A stretch of 64,000 nucleotides of DNA from Piromyces finnis (GCA_002104945.1 MCFH01000060.1:186001-250000), one strand, 5' to 3'; positions 10,670-23,416 are shown, counted from the first letter of the stretch. Numbers and translations: made by a program. The notes: generated from the letters alone by a model not told the origin.

Positions 10670-13188
10670 TTATAATAATATTTTTAAAAAGAAAATATTA
10701 ATATTTCTGTTATAATAACATTTAGCTAAAATTTATCTTATTTAATAAAAAATGAGATATTAAAAAGATAATTAATTCATATGCAATGTATACGCATAAT
10801 AATATAACAATAAATGTTCTTCAAAAGAATGTAATTCATGTGTGGTTTTTGTTAAAAGCAAAAAAGATATTTTTTCTGATAATGAAAGTATAGGAAATGT
10901 AAAACAAATTTTATTTATTAATTAATATAATATTCTAATTAAAAAATAAAATAAAAAGTAATAATGAATAATAGAATTTTAATATTATTTATACTATTAA
11001 TTTATAAAACAAATAATTTATAAAACAAATTATTATATATTAATTTACAACTAATATTCATTTGTATATTCATTTATTACTTTATAACATTATATATAAT
11101 AAAATAATAATAATTATTGTAAATTTTTGGTATTAACATAATACTGATTTAATAAAGATTCCTAATTAACATTGTAAAAAGATAATTGAAAATTTCAAAA
11201 TAGACAGAAAAGGTTTTCAAAAAATATACATTTTTGTTTTTTTTTTACAAAGTTTGATAAATTTTTTCATTGTGTATTAAAGTTAATAAAATTTTCATAA
11301 CTTTAATTATAAAAATATATTTAAAATATTTTTTTTATTAATAAAAAAGAATAATTATAATATTTTATTGTTTAATTGTTGTACTACATTCCCGGTAAAG
11401 GTTCTCTAATTTTAGATTTGTAAATTGAATACCAACAAATTCACAAACCAAGCTATAAATAGTTTTTTTTAATTTGTTGAAGAGAATTAAAAGATCTTTC
11501 TGTCTTGCCTCAATTTTTTAATATACACACAGAAAGGTTTAATAAAAAAAATAATAATATTAATAATATTAATCATAAAATTATCAAATATAAAGAGATT
11601 TAATACTAAAATCTAAAATAGTAACAAACAAAAAAACCATAAAATAATCATAGAATTTTCTTTTAAGCTAATGTATAAATCATATTATAAATAATAAAAT
11701 TTATATTTTTTATAGCTTTTTAATTAGAATAAGTAATGATTGTTGTGCCATGTAATGTAAATAATGTAAATAATGTAAATAGATTTAATAATGTTATTAA
11801 TATATCAATAATCTAAAAGTAACTTGAAAAATTGAATGAAATATTATAGATCTTTCTTTTTAATAAAAACTTATTACAAAAGAAATGATATTTATATTGA
11901 AAAAGAGTTCTTTTTTATTCTTTTTCATTAATAATTAATATTATTTATAAATAATATTTTAAAAAAAAAGGCAATTAATTTATTTTTAATAACTCGAAAT
12001 AGATGATCATTGTTTAAGTCGATATAATTATCTTTCAAAATTAAACGAAATATTATAAATCTTTCTCTATAATATAAACTTACTGCAAAGGAAATTATAT
12101 TTATATTAATTATTTATATATAAAGTTGTAATAAATATAAAAGATAAAATTACTAAATTATTAATAAATTATTAATACTATAAAATAGTTAATAATTAGT
12201 AAAGTTATAAGGTTTTTCTTTCAAAATAAAGAATTAACAAAATTTATATTTTTCTTTAAAGAAAATAAATTAATAGCTTTAATAATTAAAAAATATAAAT
12301 ATTAATTATTACATAAATATTTTCATGATATACTTTATTGTCCTAAAATCATATTTATAATATTAAAATTAAATAAAAAAATTAACAATACCATTTAAAT
12401 ATTTAAATATCAATAATATTAAAGATAATATTTTGTTTTAAACAACATAAATATTTACATAATTTAATTTTATATAATTATAAAATAAAATAATGTCTTT
12501 AATATAGTTGCGCGTTATATTATTATTATATTGATAAATTTATTATAAGCCATTATAATGAAATATGAAATATTATCGACTTAAACAATGATCATCTATT
12601 TCGAGTTATTAAAAATAAATTAATTGCCTTTTTTTTTAAAATATTATTTATAAATAATATTAATTATTAATGAAAAAGAATAAAAAAGAACTCTTTTTCA
12701 ATATAAATATCATTTCTTTTGTAATAAGTTTTTATTAAAAAGAAAGATCTATAATATTTCATTCAATTTTTCGAGTTACTTTTAGATTATTGATATATTA
12801 ATAACATTATTAAATCTATTTACATTATTTACATTATTTACATTACATGGCACAACAATCATTACTTATTCTAATTAAAAAGCTATAAAAAATATAAATT
12901 TTATTATTTATAATATGATTTATACATTAGCTTAAAAGAAAATTCTATGATTATTTTATGGTTTTTTTGTTTGTTACTATTTTAGATTTTAGTATTAAAT
13001 CTCTTTATATTTGATAATTTTATGATTAATATTATTAATATTATTATTTTTTTTATTAAACCTTTCTGTGTGTATATTAAAAAATTGAGGCAAGACAGAA
13101 AGATCTTTTAATTCTCTTCAACAAATTAAAAAAAACTATTTATAGCTTGGTTTGTGAATTTGTTGGTATTTAATTTACAAATCTAAAA
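10189..13188. other. Non-coding core of the palindrome
   Basis: About 3 kb with no plausible ORF. It contains three copies of one segment of about 570 nt (two direct, one inverted), a stretch found only on the left (about 10740-11300), and a unique spacer (about 12031-12574) at the centre of symmetry. The membrane-like ORFs read from its ATATTTATTA repeats are compositional. Confidence 0.65.
11320..12030 (+). repeat. Palindrome core repeat, copy B plus inner arm
   Basis: A second direct copy of segment A, continuing inward to CGAAATAGATGATCATTG near 12000. It is mirrored at 12575-13290, so it is the true inner left arm of the palindrome. The duplication A/B therefore happened in the left arm only. 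Confidence 0.85.
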
Positions 13189-13540
13189 TTAGAGAACCTT
13201 TACCGGGAATGTAGTACAACAATTAAACAATAAAATATTATAATTATTCTTTTTTATTAATAAAAAAAATATTTTAAATATAATTAATGTTATTATAATT
13301 AATGTTATAAAAAATATAATAATAAATATAATAAAATATAATAAATATAATAAAATATAATAAATATAATAAAATATTATTAAAAAATGCAATATAAATA
13401 TCTGGTAAATTTTCTTTTTTTTTTTTTTTTTTTCATTATCATTTTTAAAAGTGTGTTTCAATTTTAAATATAAATAATTATTTATTTATTCATTCATTCA
13501 TTTATTTAATTGTATTAAAATTGAGTTTTTACATTTTAAA

Positions 13541-15145
13541 ATGAATACTATTATTCAAATAATAAAGAATATCTATCTCAGTCTTTTAACACTTACCACT
13601 CAATGGGAAAGATCGGACTTGATTTTATATCTACACTCAGATGAGATGTTCTTCAATAGAAAGGTTAAAAATCCTTATGATCATGTTAAAAACTTGAAAA
13701 GAATTCGGATTGCTAGCCTTAAATCTAGATATTTTACCAATGATTATATAGAAAATTATGATACAAGTGTATCTGTGAAGAAAATTGTTTATAAATCTAA
13801 ATATGAAAAAAAAAGAATTCTTGCTGAAAATTTATCCCAGTTGGTCGAAACCATTAAAAGTATGCATTCTATGGAAGACTTCTCTATCTACTTAGTAGAA
13901 ATGAATGATATTAACAATCAATATAATACTCTTAACCAAATCGAAAGAAAAATTATAAGAACTATTAGTGAAAATGGAAACATAAATTTAACAATACATG
14001 AAATCTTGAATAACAATACACTTGGCGATACCATAAACATTTCAGGATTATTTGGTATGAAAAACACTATCTATAATTTTGTAATAATGGTGGATGGTAG
14101 AGTTTGTTTCATTAGTAATTTCTTTTGTTTAATTAGTTTTAAGCAATTTTCTAAAAGAAAAAATAATTTTGGAACAAATAATGCATTTATTTCAAAAATG
14201 TATACTGATTTTATGAATGGTACAAATAATGATTTTGAATACTACATGGAAGTTCTCTTTTCACCACAACCTAAAACGAGAAAAATACCAAAATTCAATC
14301 CTTCTATGAAATTTCCAATTTTCTTTTACAATGTTAACTCAGATTTCTTATTAAATCAAAATCTTTCTAATAACACTTCTGTTATTAGTAATGATGATAC
14401 TTTAATTCATGATGGTAGTGATATTTATAGTGATATTCATAGTGATGCTGAACCACTTTCTTGTTCATCATCTCCACTTTTAATCAATTCCGCTTCTACT
14501 TGTGTTAATGACAAAGATAATAATGATAATAATAATGGTTTAATAAGCATCATGATAAATAAAATTAATAATTTAGAATTAATTTATCCAGGAAAAACTG
14601 GCGATTACAACAATATTGATAGTAATAATGAAAATAACATTGGCGATTATATTGATATTGAGAGTAATAAGGAAAGTAATGTTGAAGGTAATATTAATAT
14701 GACTAATATGAACTCTGATTCTGAACCCCTTAACCATTTAATTACTCAATTACAACTTAACCTTAATCCCTTAAATCAATTAAGTGAAGTTCAAGAAGGA
14801 ACAAATGAACATTCATCACCTTCTTCCATTCAATATCCTTCTCAGTATCCTTTAGACTTTGCTCAATTTCCATTTCCTTTACCTGAATATTCTGATTTAT
14901 TACATTATTTTATAATGAATAACAGGTTTTTAATAACAAATCCAAATTTATATCAAATTATTCATCCATATCAATCAGTTTTACCATCTCAAATCCATAA
15001 TCAATTAATTGATGTTGATATTAACATTGATGTTAATAATGATCAACAAATGAATAACTCGTCATTCATTCCTGTTTCATCATTTCATCAAGTTAATACG
15101 GATACCTCAATTTTCAATACTTCATTTCCATTCTCATTTTCTTAA
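13541..15145 (+). CDS. Unrecognised palindrome-borne protein, right copy (534 aa)
   Basis: Single-exon ORF, the inverted partner of 8507-9844 and transcribed away from the palindrome centre. Residues 1-301 and the last 107 or so are shared; the intervening segment of about 125 residues is unique to this copy and rich in Asn, Asp and Ser (for example CSSSPLLINSASTC). The sharp switch from near-identity to unrelated sequence and back suggests gene conversion of the flanks or an insertion/deletion in a disordered linker. No family recognised. The basic N-terminal half includes FSPQPKTRKIPKFNPSMKF. The same 3' hairpin follows about 170 nt after the stop. Confidence 0.72.
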   Translation: MNTIIQIIKNIYLSLLTLTTQWERSDLILYLHSDEMFFNRKVKNPYDHVKNLKRIRIASLKSRYFTNDYIENYDTSVSVKKIVYKSKYEKKRILAENLSQLVETIKSMHSMEDFSIYLVEMNDINNQYNTLNQIERKIIRTISENGNINLTIHEILNNNTLGDTINISGLFGMKNTIYNFVIMVDGRVCFISNFFCLISFKQFSKRKNNFGTNNAFISKMYTDFMNGTNNDFEYYMEVLFSPQPKTRKIPKFNPSMKFPIFFYNVNSDFLLNQNLSNNTSVISNDDTLIHDGSDIYSDIHSDAEPLSCSSSPLLINSASTCVNDKDNNDNNNGLISIMINKINNLELIYPGKTGDYNNIDSNNENNIGDYIDIESNKESNVEGNINMTNMNSDSEPLNHLITQLQLNLNPLNQLSEVQEGTNEHSSPSSIQYPSQYPLDFAQFPFPLPEYSDLLHYFIMNNRFLITNPNLYQIIHPYQSVLPSQIHNQLIDVDINIDVNNDQQMNNSSFIPVSSFHQVNTDTSIFNTSFPFSFS

Positions 15146-15311
15146 ATTGTGATTACCTTGCTGTCTTAACTATTAATATAATTCATTCGTTAATACCGTT
15201 TGAATTATACTAATATTATTAATTTTCTAATTCTTTCAATTTTAATTCTTTTTTCTTACTAATTATAAAAAAAAGTAAGAAAAGAGAATTAAAGTTTTTT
15301 TTTTTTAATTA

Positions 15312-15341
15312 CTAAATTTGATATTTTCGTATCAAATTTAG
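15312..15341. terminator. Perfect hairpin downstream of the right palindrome gene
   Basis: The inverted counterpart of 8312-8341, with a 12-bp stem and 6-nt loop. Its position relative to the stop codon is the same as in the left copy. Confidence 0.5.
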
Positions 15342-15366
15342 TGAGAAGAAAAATTTTACTATAAGA

Positions 15367-16083
15367 AAAAAAAAAAAAAAATACTTAATAATATTTATTA
15401 AATTTATTAATTAATTGATAAAATTAAATAATAATTTAAACTAATATTACTATTACTATTACTATGACTATGACTATTACAATCTTATAAATAATTTCTA
15501 ATACAACATCTTAACATTTCACACTTTCTTTATTCATTATTCAAAAGTACAAACTTTTTTATAAGATATTAATAATCATATAAATTGAATAGATTGTTAT
15601 TTCTTAATAATATCTTTTTTAAAAAATATACAATTATTATTATTCTTTTCTAAAAAAAAAAATTGAAATATAAAGCTTTTCTGTTTTACTTTATTTTAAA
15701 ATAAAATAAAATAAAAAATTTAATTAAAAAAAAAAAAAATTTTTTTTTTTTCATTTGTAATGAAATTTGAAATTACATTTTAAAATTCGAAAATCTGAAA
15801 TTCATTTTTTTTTTTTTTTTTTATAAAAATGAAAATTATTCAATAAATGTTTAAGAGTAAAGAAAAATAAAAAAAAAAGAAATATTAAAATTACAACAAT
15901 CAATATTAAAAAGAGATAAGTAATAATTCCTTAATGGATTCCAAATTATAAAAAAAATAAAAAAAAAATTAATTTCAATTAGAGATTTCATTTAAAATTT
16001 GTATTTTATACATAATCTATATTAAAGTAAACCTGATTATTCAACATTTTATATAAGTTTATTTTTTTTTTAATTTATTTTAA
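15367..16083. other. Intergenic, no gene seen
   Basis: Spacer between the palindrome edge and the WDR25-like start codon. It contains homopolymers and an ACTATT microsatellite near 15445-15480, and no coding exon. Confidence 0.55.
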
Positions 16084-16871
16084 ATGGAAAATTTATTGAA
16101 TTATACATCTGATGCTTCATCTGATGATAATTCAGATACTGAAATTCCAACAAATAAAATAAAAACTAGCATTTTAAATAAAAATGGAGCGTTTATTGAA
16201 AATCAAAAAAATAAAAATACTAATACTAATACTATCAATAATACATTTAATTTAAAATATGAAAATGATAATAAAAAGGAAACGACATTAGTTGTACGAA
16301 AGGAACAACAAGTAACAGACTTTTCCTATTTTAAAAGTAGTGAATATATTCAAAATCAATTTATGTCATTACCTTCTCCTAAATATCAAACTACTGGATA
16401 TAGTAATCTTAATTTGAATAATGAGTTACATTCAATGGATGATGACTATCGGCTTGCACAAACTAAAAAAAATATTCAACATGCTTTACAAGAAGAAAAT
16501 AAAAGAAAACGTGAAGCTTTATACCAATCCTATTGTACTAGTGCTCAATTGAATAGTACGTTGGATAAACCAGTTCGACCCTATGTTTCTAAACGATTAA
16601 AAAAAAATATATCTTCAGAAAGTGGCAATTATCAAAATTTATCACAATCATCACTGGAAACCTCATCTATTGCTAATGATCAATGCTTAACTGAAAATAG
16701 TAAAAAAGTATTATATATTAATAGTTCTTTCCTTCCTAAGCCATCAAGTGACTATCTCAAAAACAAAAAATTTACTCATATTATTCCATCTCACACAGTG
16801 GGTCAATTATATGGTCATACTAAAGGAGTCAATGTACTTCGTTGGAAGCCAGATGATGGTACACAATCATC

Positions 16872-16919
<48 letters not shown>

Positions 16920-18723
16920 CATTGTTGTTGTTCTTTTTGCCATTATTATTATACTCTTTTTCTTTTAGTATTTTCATTTCTTAACCATATTAATAAAACT
17001 TTAATAAAATTTTATTCCTTGTATTTTATGATTTATAACAATCTTTTTAATATATATATATAATTTTAAATTATAATCTACAAGGTTATTTATTAGCTTC
17101 TGCATCAATGGATTATACGGCGTGTATTTGGGATGTATTTCATTCAAAGAAACCAAGTCGAATAATACCTCATCAAGGTAAATAATTAAGCAATAATTAT
17201 AATAGTAGAAAGAGTAATATATAGGGAAAAAATTAATATATATATATATAAATTTATATATTAAGGTGCTGTCAAGGATATTCAATGGAGGAATGATAAT
17301 ACGCATGTTCTTACTGCTAGTTTTGATAAAACAATAAAATTATTTGATGTAGAAGCAGGAAAAGTAATTCAGGTAGGAATATTTTTATAATTTTATTATT
17401 AATAATCCTATAATAATATAATGTAGCAAAAAAAAAAAAAAAACTTTCAATCCAATATATGTTAATATATGATAAATAATTTCAGATTATTAACTTAATA
17501 ACCAAATAGATCAAACATTAATTAATTAATTATTATTATTATTATTATTATTATATATTTTTTTATCCTTCATTTCATAATTAAATTTATCTAGACATTT
17601 ACAAATGATGATATGGTAAATGTATTACGTTTTCATCCTAAAGATCGAGATTTATTTATTGCTGGATTATATAAAAAAGGTATTGTTTGTTGGGATGCAC
17701 GATCAAATAGGTAAATATAAAAATAAATAAATAAATAAATAATAAATATAAATTCTAATAATAGATTTAATTATACTAATGTAACAAAATGAAAAAAAAA
17801 AAAAAAAAAAAAAAACATATTTTTTAATACAAATGAAAATAAAAAAAATTTTTTTTTTATATATAATCAAATCATTCTTAAGAGTTGTATCGGAATATAA
17901 AGGATTTTTTGGTGAAGTTCAAGATTTAGAATTTCTTGATGAAGGAAAATCCTTTTTAGCTGCATCTGATATTATTAAAAGAAATTCAACGGATAAAGCT
18001 ATTGTTGTTTGGGATTTTGCAGGAGTAAGTTAAATAATAAAATTATCTACATTAAAAATTTATATATTTATATATTAATTTATATTGTTATTTTTTTTTT
18101 TATTTCTAATTTATTATTTTCCTCCCTTCTCTATTTATACAACCAGAATGTTATATTATCAAATCAAATCTATCAAGAAGCCTACAATTGCACAGCATTA
18201 AGAATACATCCAAATAAGAAAAGATTTATAGCTCAATCAAATGCAGGATATATTGCAATATTTGATACAAAATCACCATGGACTTTGAATAAATTCAAGG
18301 TAATAGATAAATATAATAAATAAATAAAAAAAAAATGATGCATTTATTTTTTTATCATAGATAAATATATAAAACAAAATGTAATAATAAAATTATTTAT
18401 TATCAAAAATAAAAAACTAACAATTATTTATTTATTATTATTTATTATTTTCTTATTCAAAGCGTTTTGAATCCCATTCAGTTTCAGGGAATCGAATTCA
18501 ATGTAATTTTTCACCTGATGGACGATACATTGGAAGTGGATCTTCTGATGGTCGACTCTATTTTTACGATTGGAATAGTGCAAAATGTATAAAACGTCTT
18601 GACTATGGTGTTCATGCCAATGCTACATGTATCGATGTAGCATGGTGTCCACAACCTCAACGCTATGGAAATGCATGTGTTGCCAGTTGTGATAATAAAG
18701 GACGTATTGCACTTTGGATTTAA
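16084..18723 (+). CDS. WDR25: WD40-repeat protein, WDR25-like (seven exons)
   Basis: Exons 16084-16858, 17085-17177, 17266-17372, 17595-17710, 17883-18024, 18147-18299 and 18463-18723, all with GT-AG introns and a continuous frame, give about 548 residues. Residues 1-240 or so are hydrophilic and probably disordered, with PYVSKRLKK ahead of the propeller. The WD40 repeats begin at GHTKGVNVLRWKP and run to KGRIALWI at the end; each blade ends in a WD-like dipeptide (CIWD, LFD, CWDARS, VVWDF). Exon 5 has the insertion SDIIKRNSTDKAIVVWDF followed by SNQIYQEAYNC, which matches WDR25 better than the related splicing factor PRP17/CDC40. WDR25 has no firmly established function; its resemblance to PRP17 suggests an RNA-processing scaffold. 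The first intron contains a (TTA)n run. Confidence 0.85.
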
Positions 18724-19463
18724 AATGGTATTTATGTATTTATTAGTATAATAAGGAGGAGGGAAAGACAATAATAAGGTAAACAAGCAAAGAATATTTA
18801 AAATATCAGATCATTTTTCTTTTTTTTTTTTAAATTCATTAAATGAATATATATATATATATATGGGTATTTTCTAAATTATATATTTGTTACTTTTAAT
18901 AGAAAAAATATGTGTATATAAATGCTATTTTTTTTTTTTTTTTTTTTAATTTTATTAATTATAATTGTAAATATTTAATGAAAAAAAAAATAATAAATAT
19001 TAGAAAAAACTTAAAAAAAAAAAAAACTATGGGTTTTATCTTAGTATTAGTTATCCTTCTAACCTATAAATTTTTAAATTTTTTATAATACAAAAAGTTT
19101 ATTAAATATAAGTTTTTTTATTTAAAGTAATTAAAGTTTTGAAAAAAGTTTGTTTATCATCATGAAAACAAACCTTTTTCAATAGTAAAAAAGAAAGAGA
19201 AAAAGAAAATAAAATAATAAAATAATGAAATAAAATATAAACTATTTTTTTTTAATTTATTTCGCAGCAAAAAAGAAATATATATATATATATATTTTTA
19301 AATAAAAACAAGTAATTCTAAAAGAAAAAAAAAAAAAAAAAAAAAAGAAGCCGTTTATTAATACTTGTTTTTTTTTTAAAAAAAATAAAAAAGAAAAAGA
19401 AAATTGAAAAAGTATTTCTATATTATTTTAAAAGAAATAGATTAATCTTTAAAATTAAAGAAA
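18724..19463. other. Intergenic, no gene seen
   Basis: Short spacer between two plus-strand genes with (TA)n and long A/T runs. It should hold the WDR25 3' end and the promoter of the next gene; no discrete motif can be assigned. Confidence 0.5.
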
Positions 19464-20963
19464 ATGATAAGGAATAATGGTAATCCGATGATGTCTTCCT
19501 CATCAAACTATCAAGAAGCTATTAATTTTGAAATAAGTGATTCTGGTAAAAAATAATAATCATTATCCCTTATACTATTTTAAAAAAGAAAAATAATTAA
19601 AATATTATATATACCTTTTTTTTCTTTCTTTGAGTAAATAAATACATTGACTTATATTGACTTATTTTATATTTATATCTAAAAAAAAAAAAAAAAAAAA
19701 ACTATAATGATAATATTAATAAATTTTATTTAGAAGGAATAGATATTGTGAATACTATTTTATATGAAATTCATTTTCCACTTCGAATTAAAAGTTTAAA
19801 TGAATGTGTTTCTTCACTATGGATAGTTTTATATGAAGGACTTTTCCATCATCGGTTGGAAGGCATAATACGAAGTAAAAATTCAATTTATACCGAAGCT
19901 AAAATCATGAATATTCAAACGATATTAGATCAATTAAAAAATCAATTTAATATTCCATTTCCATCTAAAATGGCTTATGAACTGTACACTGGAAATAAAA
20001 CCTATATTATGAAATTTATTTATTTATTTAAAATTCTATTTGATTGTAGTCAACATAGTCATGGGAAACCATACAAAAATTTCGATTACCATATAAATAG
20101 TAATAACTATGACTCTTCAACTTCTCCAAACAATCGATCTATTGATTCTGTATCACCAATAGTTCAAGATGAATTACAAAAATATTTGTATGTATTATTT
20201 GAAGGTGAAAATGAAACAAACCCTTCTCAGCATCTGCAGTCAGAAAGTAAAACAAGTGAAAACAACTTAACATCGATTTCTAAAAAAAGAAATAAAAAAC
20301 AATCCAAACAATATCAATTCAGTAAGAATAACACCACTTATTCTTCAGTAATACCTAAAATTTCATTGGTATCCACTACACCATCACAATCAAAATCAAT
20401 AAAAAGGGTTCCTAATAAAGTATCCAATATAAATGATATAAATGAAAGTACACCAAAGGAAACACAAGAACTACAAGATAATATTTATGATCATGTTAAT
20501 GGAGAAGATAGTCATCTTAATTTTTTATTAAATAATGATAATTATCCTTTAGGAAAAAATGAAATAAATATTATACCAATAAAACAACAACAACAGCAGC
20601 AGCAACAACAACAATTAGTAGAAAATGAAAAAGAAAAGGATTTTGATTATCATTATCATGAACAAGATGAAACTCATTCCACCACTTCTACTCAAAAATC
20701 ATTTAAAAGTAATCGTACTCGATCTGGAACTAATAAATATATATCCCTAAATGATGATATCTATCGATATATTATTTCAAATAAAATTTATGAAGGAGGT
20801 AAATTAGACGAAATTCCAATGGATAATTTAGATCATCATTATAACAATTCTAATCATCAAAGTAAAGAGAACATACATGATAACACATCTTCACATCATT
20901 CAACATCACAATTAAAAACAAAAAAGGTATTTTTTTTATAAAATATATAATAGATATATATAG

Positions 20964-21012
<49 letters not shown>

Positions 21013-22897
21013 TAAATATTAGGTATTATTAAATACTTATATTTTTTCAACTATTAATTATGATAAAATAACAACTTTCATATTATTGTCTTAAAAGAAT
21101 ACTAACAAAATAGATTAAAATATATATAACTTTTATTAATATATTAATATATATATATACTTTTTTAAATAAAAATTATTAAAATTATCTAATGAAATAA
21201 ATTCTAAAAAAAAAAAAAAAAAAAAGAATAAAAAAGGTAAAGGGGTATCTATTCAAAAATCTAATAGTAATATTAAACTAAAATCAAAAACAAAATCTAT
21301 GAAAACAACGAATAAAGGAAAACCCGCTACCATCAATATAAATGCAAAAATCAAAAGAAATTTCATTAAATTTATCCCAGGCAATGATGATTCAACTTCC
21401 GGATGGAATAAACAAATTCAACACAATCATAGGATGATTCAATCGTTAAAAGATGAATTTTCTTATTTACAATCAAAGTATCAATCCTTAATCAATGATC
21501 TTCATTCCTTTCATACCAAAAATCCTAATAAAGCTATGGAAATTCATCGAATGAAAGCCTATCAAAAAAATATAAAAACTTATAGAATGATGGTAAAACA
21601 ACAAGAAGATCCTATGGCCGAACAATTACGTCAATGTAAATTTTTCCATTATATTGGTGAAGATCATAAAGTAGGTTGGGTAAATGAAACTACATATTTA
21701 TATGAGTTAGATGAACGTCTTCAAAAGAAAAAAGCATGGTTAGAAAAAATAATGAATAGTAATCCAACTTTATTAAATGAAATGGTAATCATCATTCTAA
21801 TCCTATTTATAGTGCACATTATAAAATAAATTATTTTTCATTATCTATAGCAAAAAAAAAAAATTTTTTTTTTCTTCCCAGGAATGAATAATTATTAAAT
21901 TTTTTTATATATATTTTTAAAAAATTATTTATCCTCTTTTTTTTTTTATTGGTGATATATACATATATAATAAGAAAAATGAATTTATTTTAGAAACCAA
22001 TGATGATGATAATGATGATGATAATGATAATGAACATGAAATTAAAAATAAAAAGCAAAATAAGGTTTTAGGGAAAAAGAAATTTACGGAAAAAGAATTT
22101 CATCAACGTTTAATGAATAGTACATTTGAAAAAAGAAGAAAATCAGTAGCCATTCAACATATGCAACAAGAAATAAATCAATTAATGAATGATAAACAAA
22201 ATATTATCACATTTAATAAATCTTTGGTATGTTTAATTAAGAGAGATAGGAAAGAGAAAAAAAAAACATTATTACTCCATTTTTCTTTATTTATATAAAG
22301 ATTTATTTATTTAATATATATATAGGAATATCAACGACTTCTTAAAAAATATCAAGAAGAGTATCGTACTTTAATTGTAGAACGTAATTTATTATTAAGA
22401 GAAGCAAAGAAAAAACAAGAAGATGAAATACTTTTAAAACAAGAAAATATGATGAATTAATATCCTTTTTTTTTTATTATTATTATTATTATAAAACCTA
22501 TATATATTTTTTTAATTATATTATTATCATTATTAGTTCCATTATAACTTTATAACCTTAACCAAATATTTTTTTTTTTTCATGGCATCTTAATACTTAT
22601 AAGAGCCAAATTGAACTTTATTATCAAGAATCAAAAAAATTAGCAGAAGATAAAAAAATTGCTGAAAAATCTTATAAAGATGTATTTTACTTATTATTAA
22701 AATAATAATGATAATAATAATAATAATTTAAAACTTTTGAAATTAAAACTAATATATATATATTTTCTTTTTAAATAAATAACAATCATTATTAGGAATT
22801 ACGAAAAATTAAAAAAGAATATTATGATCAATATAAAAAAGATATTCATCAACTTCGTGAAAAAACTAAAGTACCACCAAATCAATTTATTTTTTAA
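19464..22897 (+). CDS. CEP95: CEP95-like centrosomal/basal-body protein (seven exons)
   Basis: Exons 19464-19545, 19734-20926, 21227-21784, 21975-22226, 22326-22459, 22597-22681 and 22796-22897 give about 801 residues, close to animal CEP95. Residues 30-130 or so resemble the divergent N-terminal calponin-homology-like domain of CEP95 (IHFPLRIKSLNECV ... LYEGLFHHRLEGIIR). A long disordered middle includes a Gln run (20583-20614). The C-terminal 370 residues or so are charged and coiled-coil-like (EFHQRLMNSTFEKRRKS, ELYYQESKKLAEDKK, LRKIKKEYYDQYKK). Five introns are GT-AG; the one at 22460-22596 is AT-AC. The fourth exon uses the acceptor at 21974, since the later AG at 21993 breaks the frame. 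A centrosome/basal-body role fits a fungus with flagellated zoospores. Family assignment rests on the N-terminal pattern and architecture. Confidence 0.6.
22460..22596 (+). other. Probable U12-type AT-AC intron
   Basis: The intron starts ATATCCTTTT, the consensus 5' splice site of minor-spliceosome AT-AC introns, and ends in AC before TTATAAGAGCC. A branch-point-like CCTTAAC lies at 22556-22562, about 35 nt before the 3' end, which is further than usual. Splicing here joins TA to T (Tyr) and keeps the frame across both neighbouring exons. Reading through gives an immediate stop at 22458-22460, and no GT donor is available nearby. Confidence 0.75.
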
Positions 22898-23384
22898 AAA
22901 GAAAAAGTTTTTGGAATAATAAAAAAAAAAAAAAAAAACATGTTTAAATATTAAAATGAATTGATATTTAGATTTACATATTTATAATATATATAAATAT
23001 ATGGATTTAATGAGAATCATGGTTATATATAGACATATTATATAAAATTTATTCTCAAAAAAAAAAAAAAAAAAAAATTAATATAAAAAATAACACTATC
23101 ATTTATTTGGTTTAAGCATGAAATTGCATAAACCATTATAATTAAGATAAAGAAACAAATAAATAAAAAAAAAAAAATCTATTATTTATTTTATTTTCAT
23201 ATTTTTTTTTTTTTTTTTATTTTAGAGTTTACTAATTTTTTTTTTTTTTTTTTTTTTTTTATACAAAAATTAAAATTAAAATACCATTATGTTTTTATAT
23301 ATATCAATATATATATTGATAATGATTTGATTTTTGTTTTCGTTGTTCTTTAATGATTTAATTTTGTTATTGTTGTTATTGCTA

Positions 23385-23416
<32 letters not shown>

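Larger units (their letters stand above)
12575..15366 (-). repeat. Right arm of the large palindrome
   Basis: Reverse complement of the left arm. The inner part (12575-13290) matches 11320-12030 and the outer part (12720-15366) matches 8288-10669. It is colinear over the whole length and so probably represents the ancestral arm structure. Confidence 0.88.

Noticed and set aside
13189-13461. 90-codon hydrophobic minus-strand ORF (and its partner at 9985-10188)
   Set aside because: Made of ATATTTATTA repeats and homopolymers inside the palindrome; the Ile/Leu/Tyr composition is what such DNA gives in any frame.
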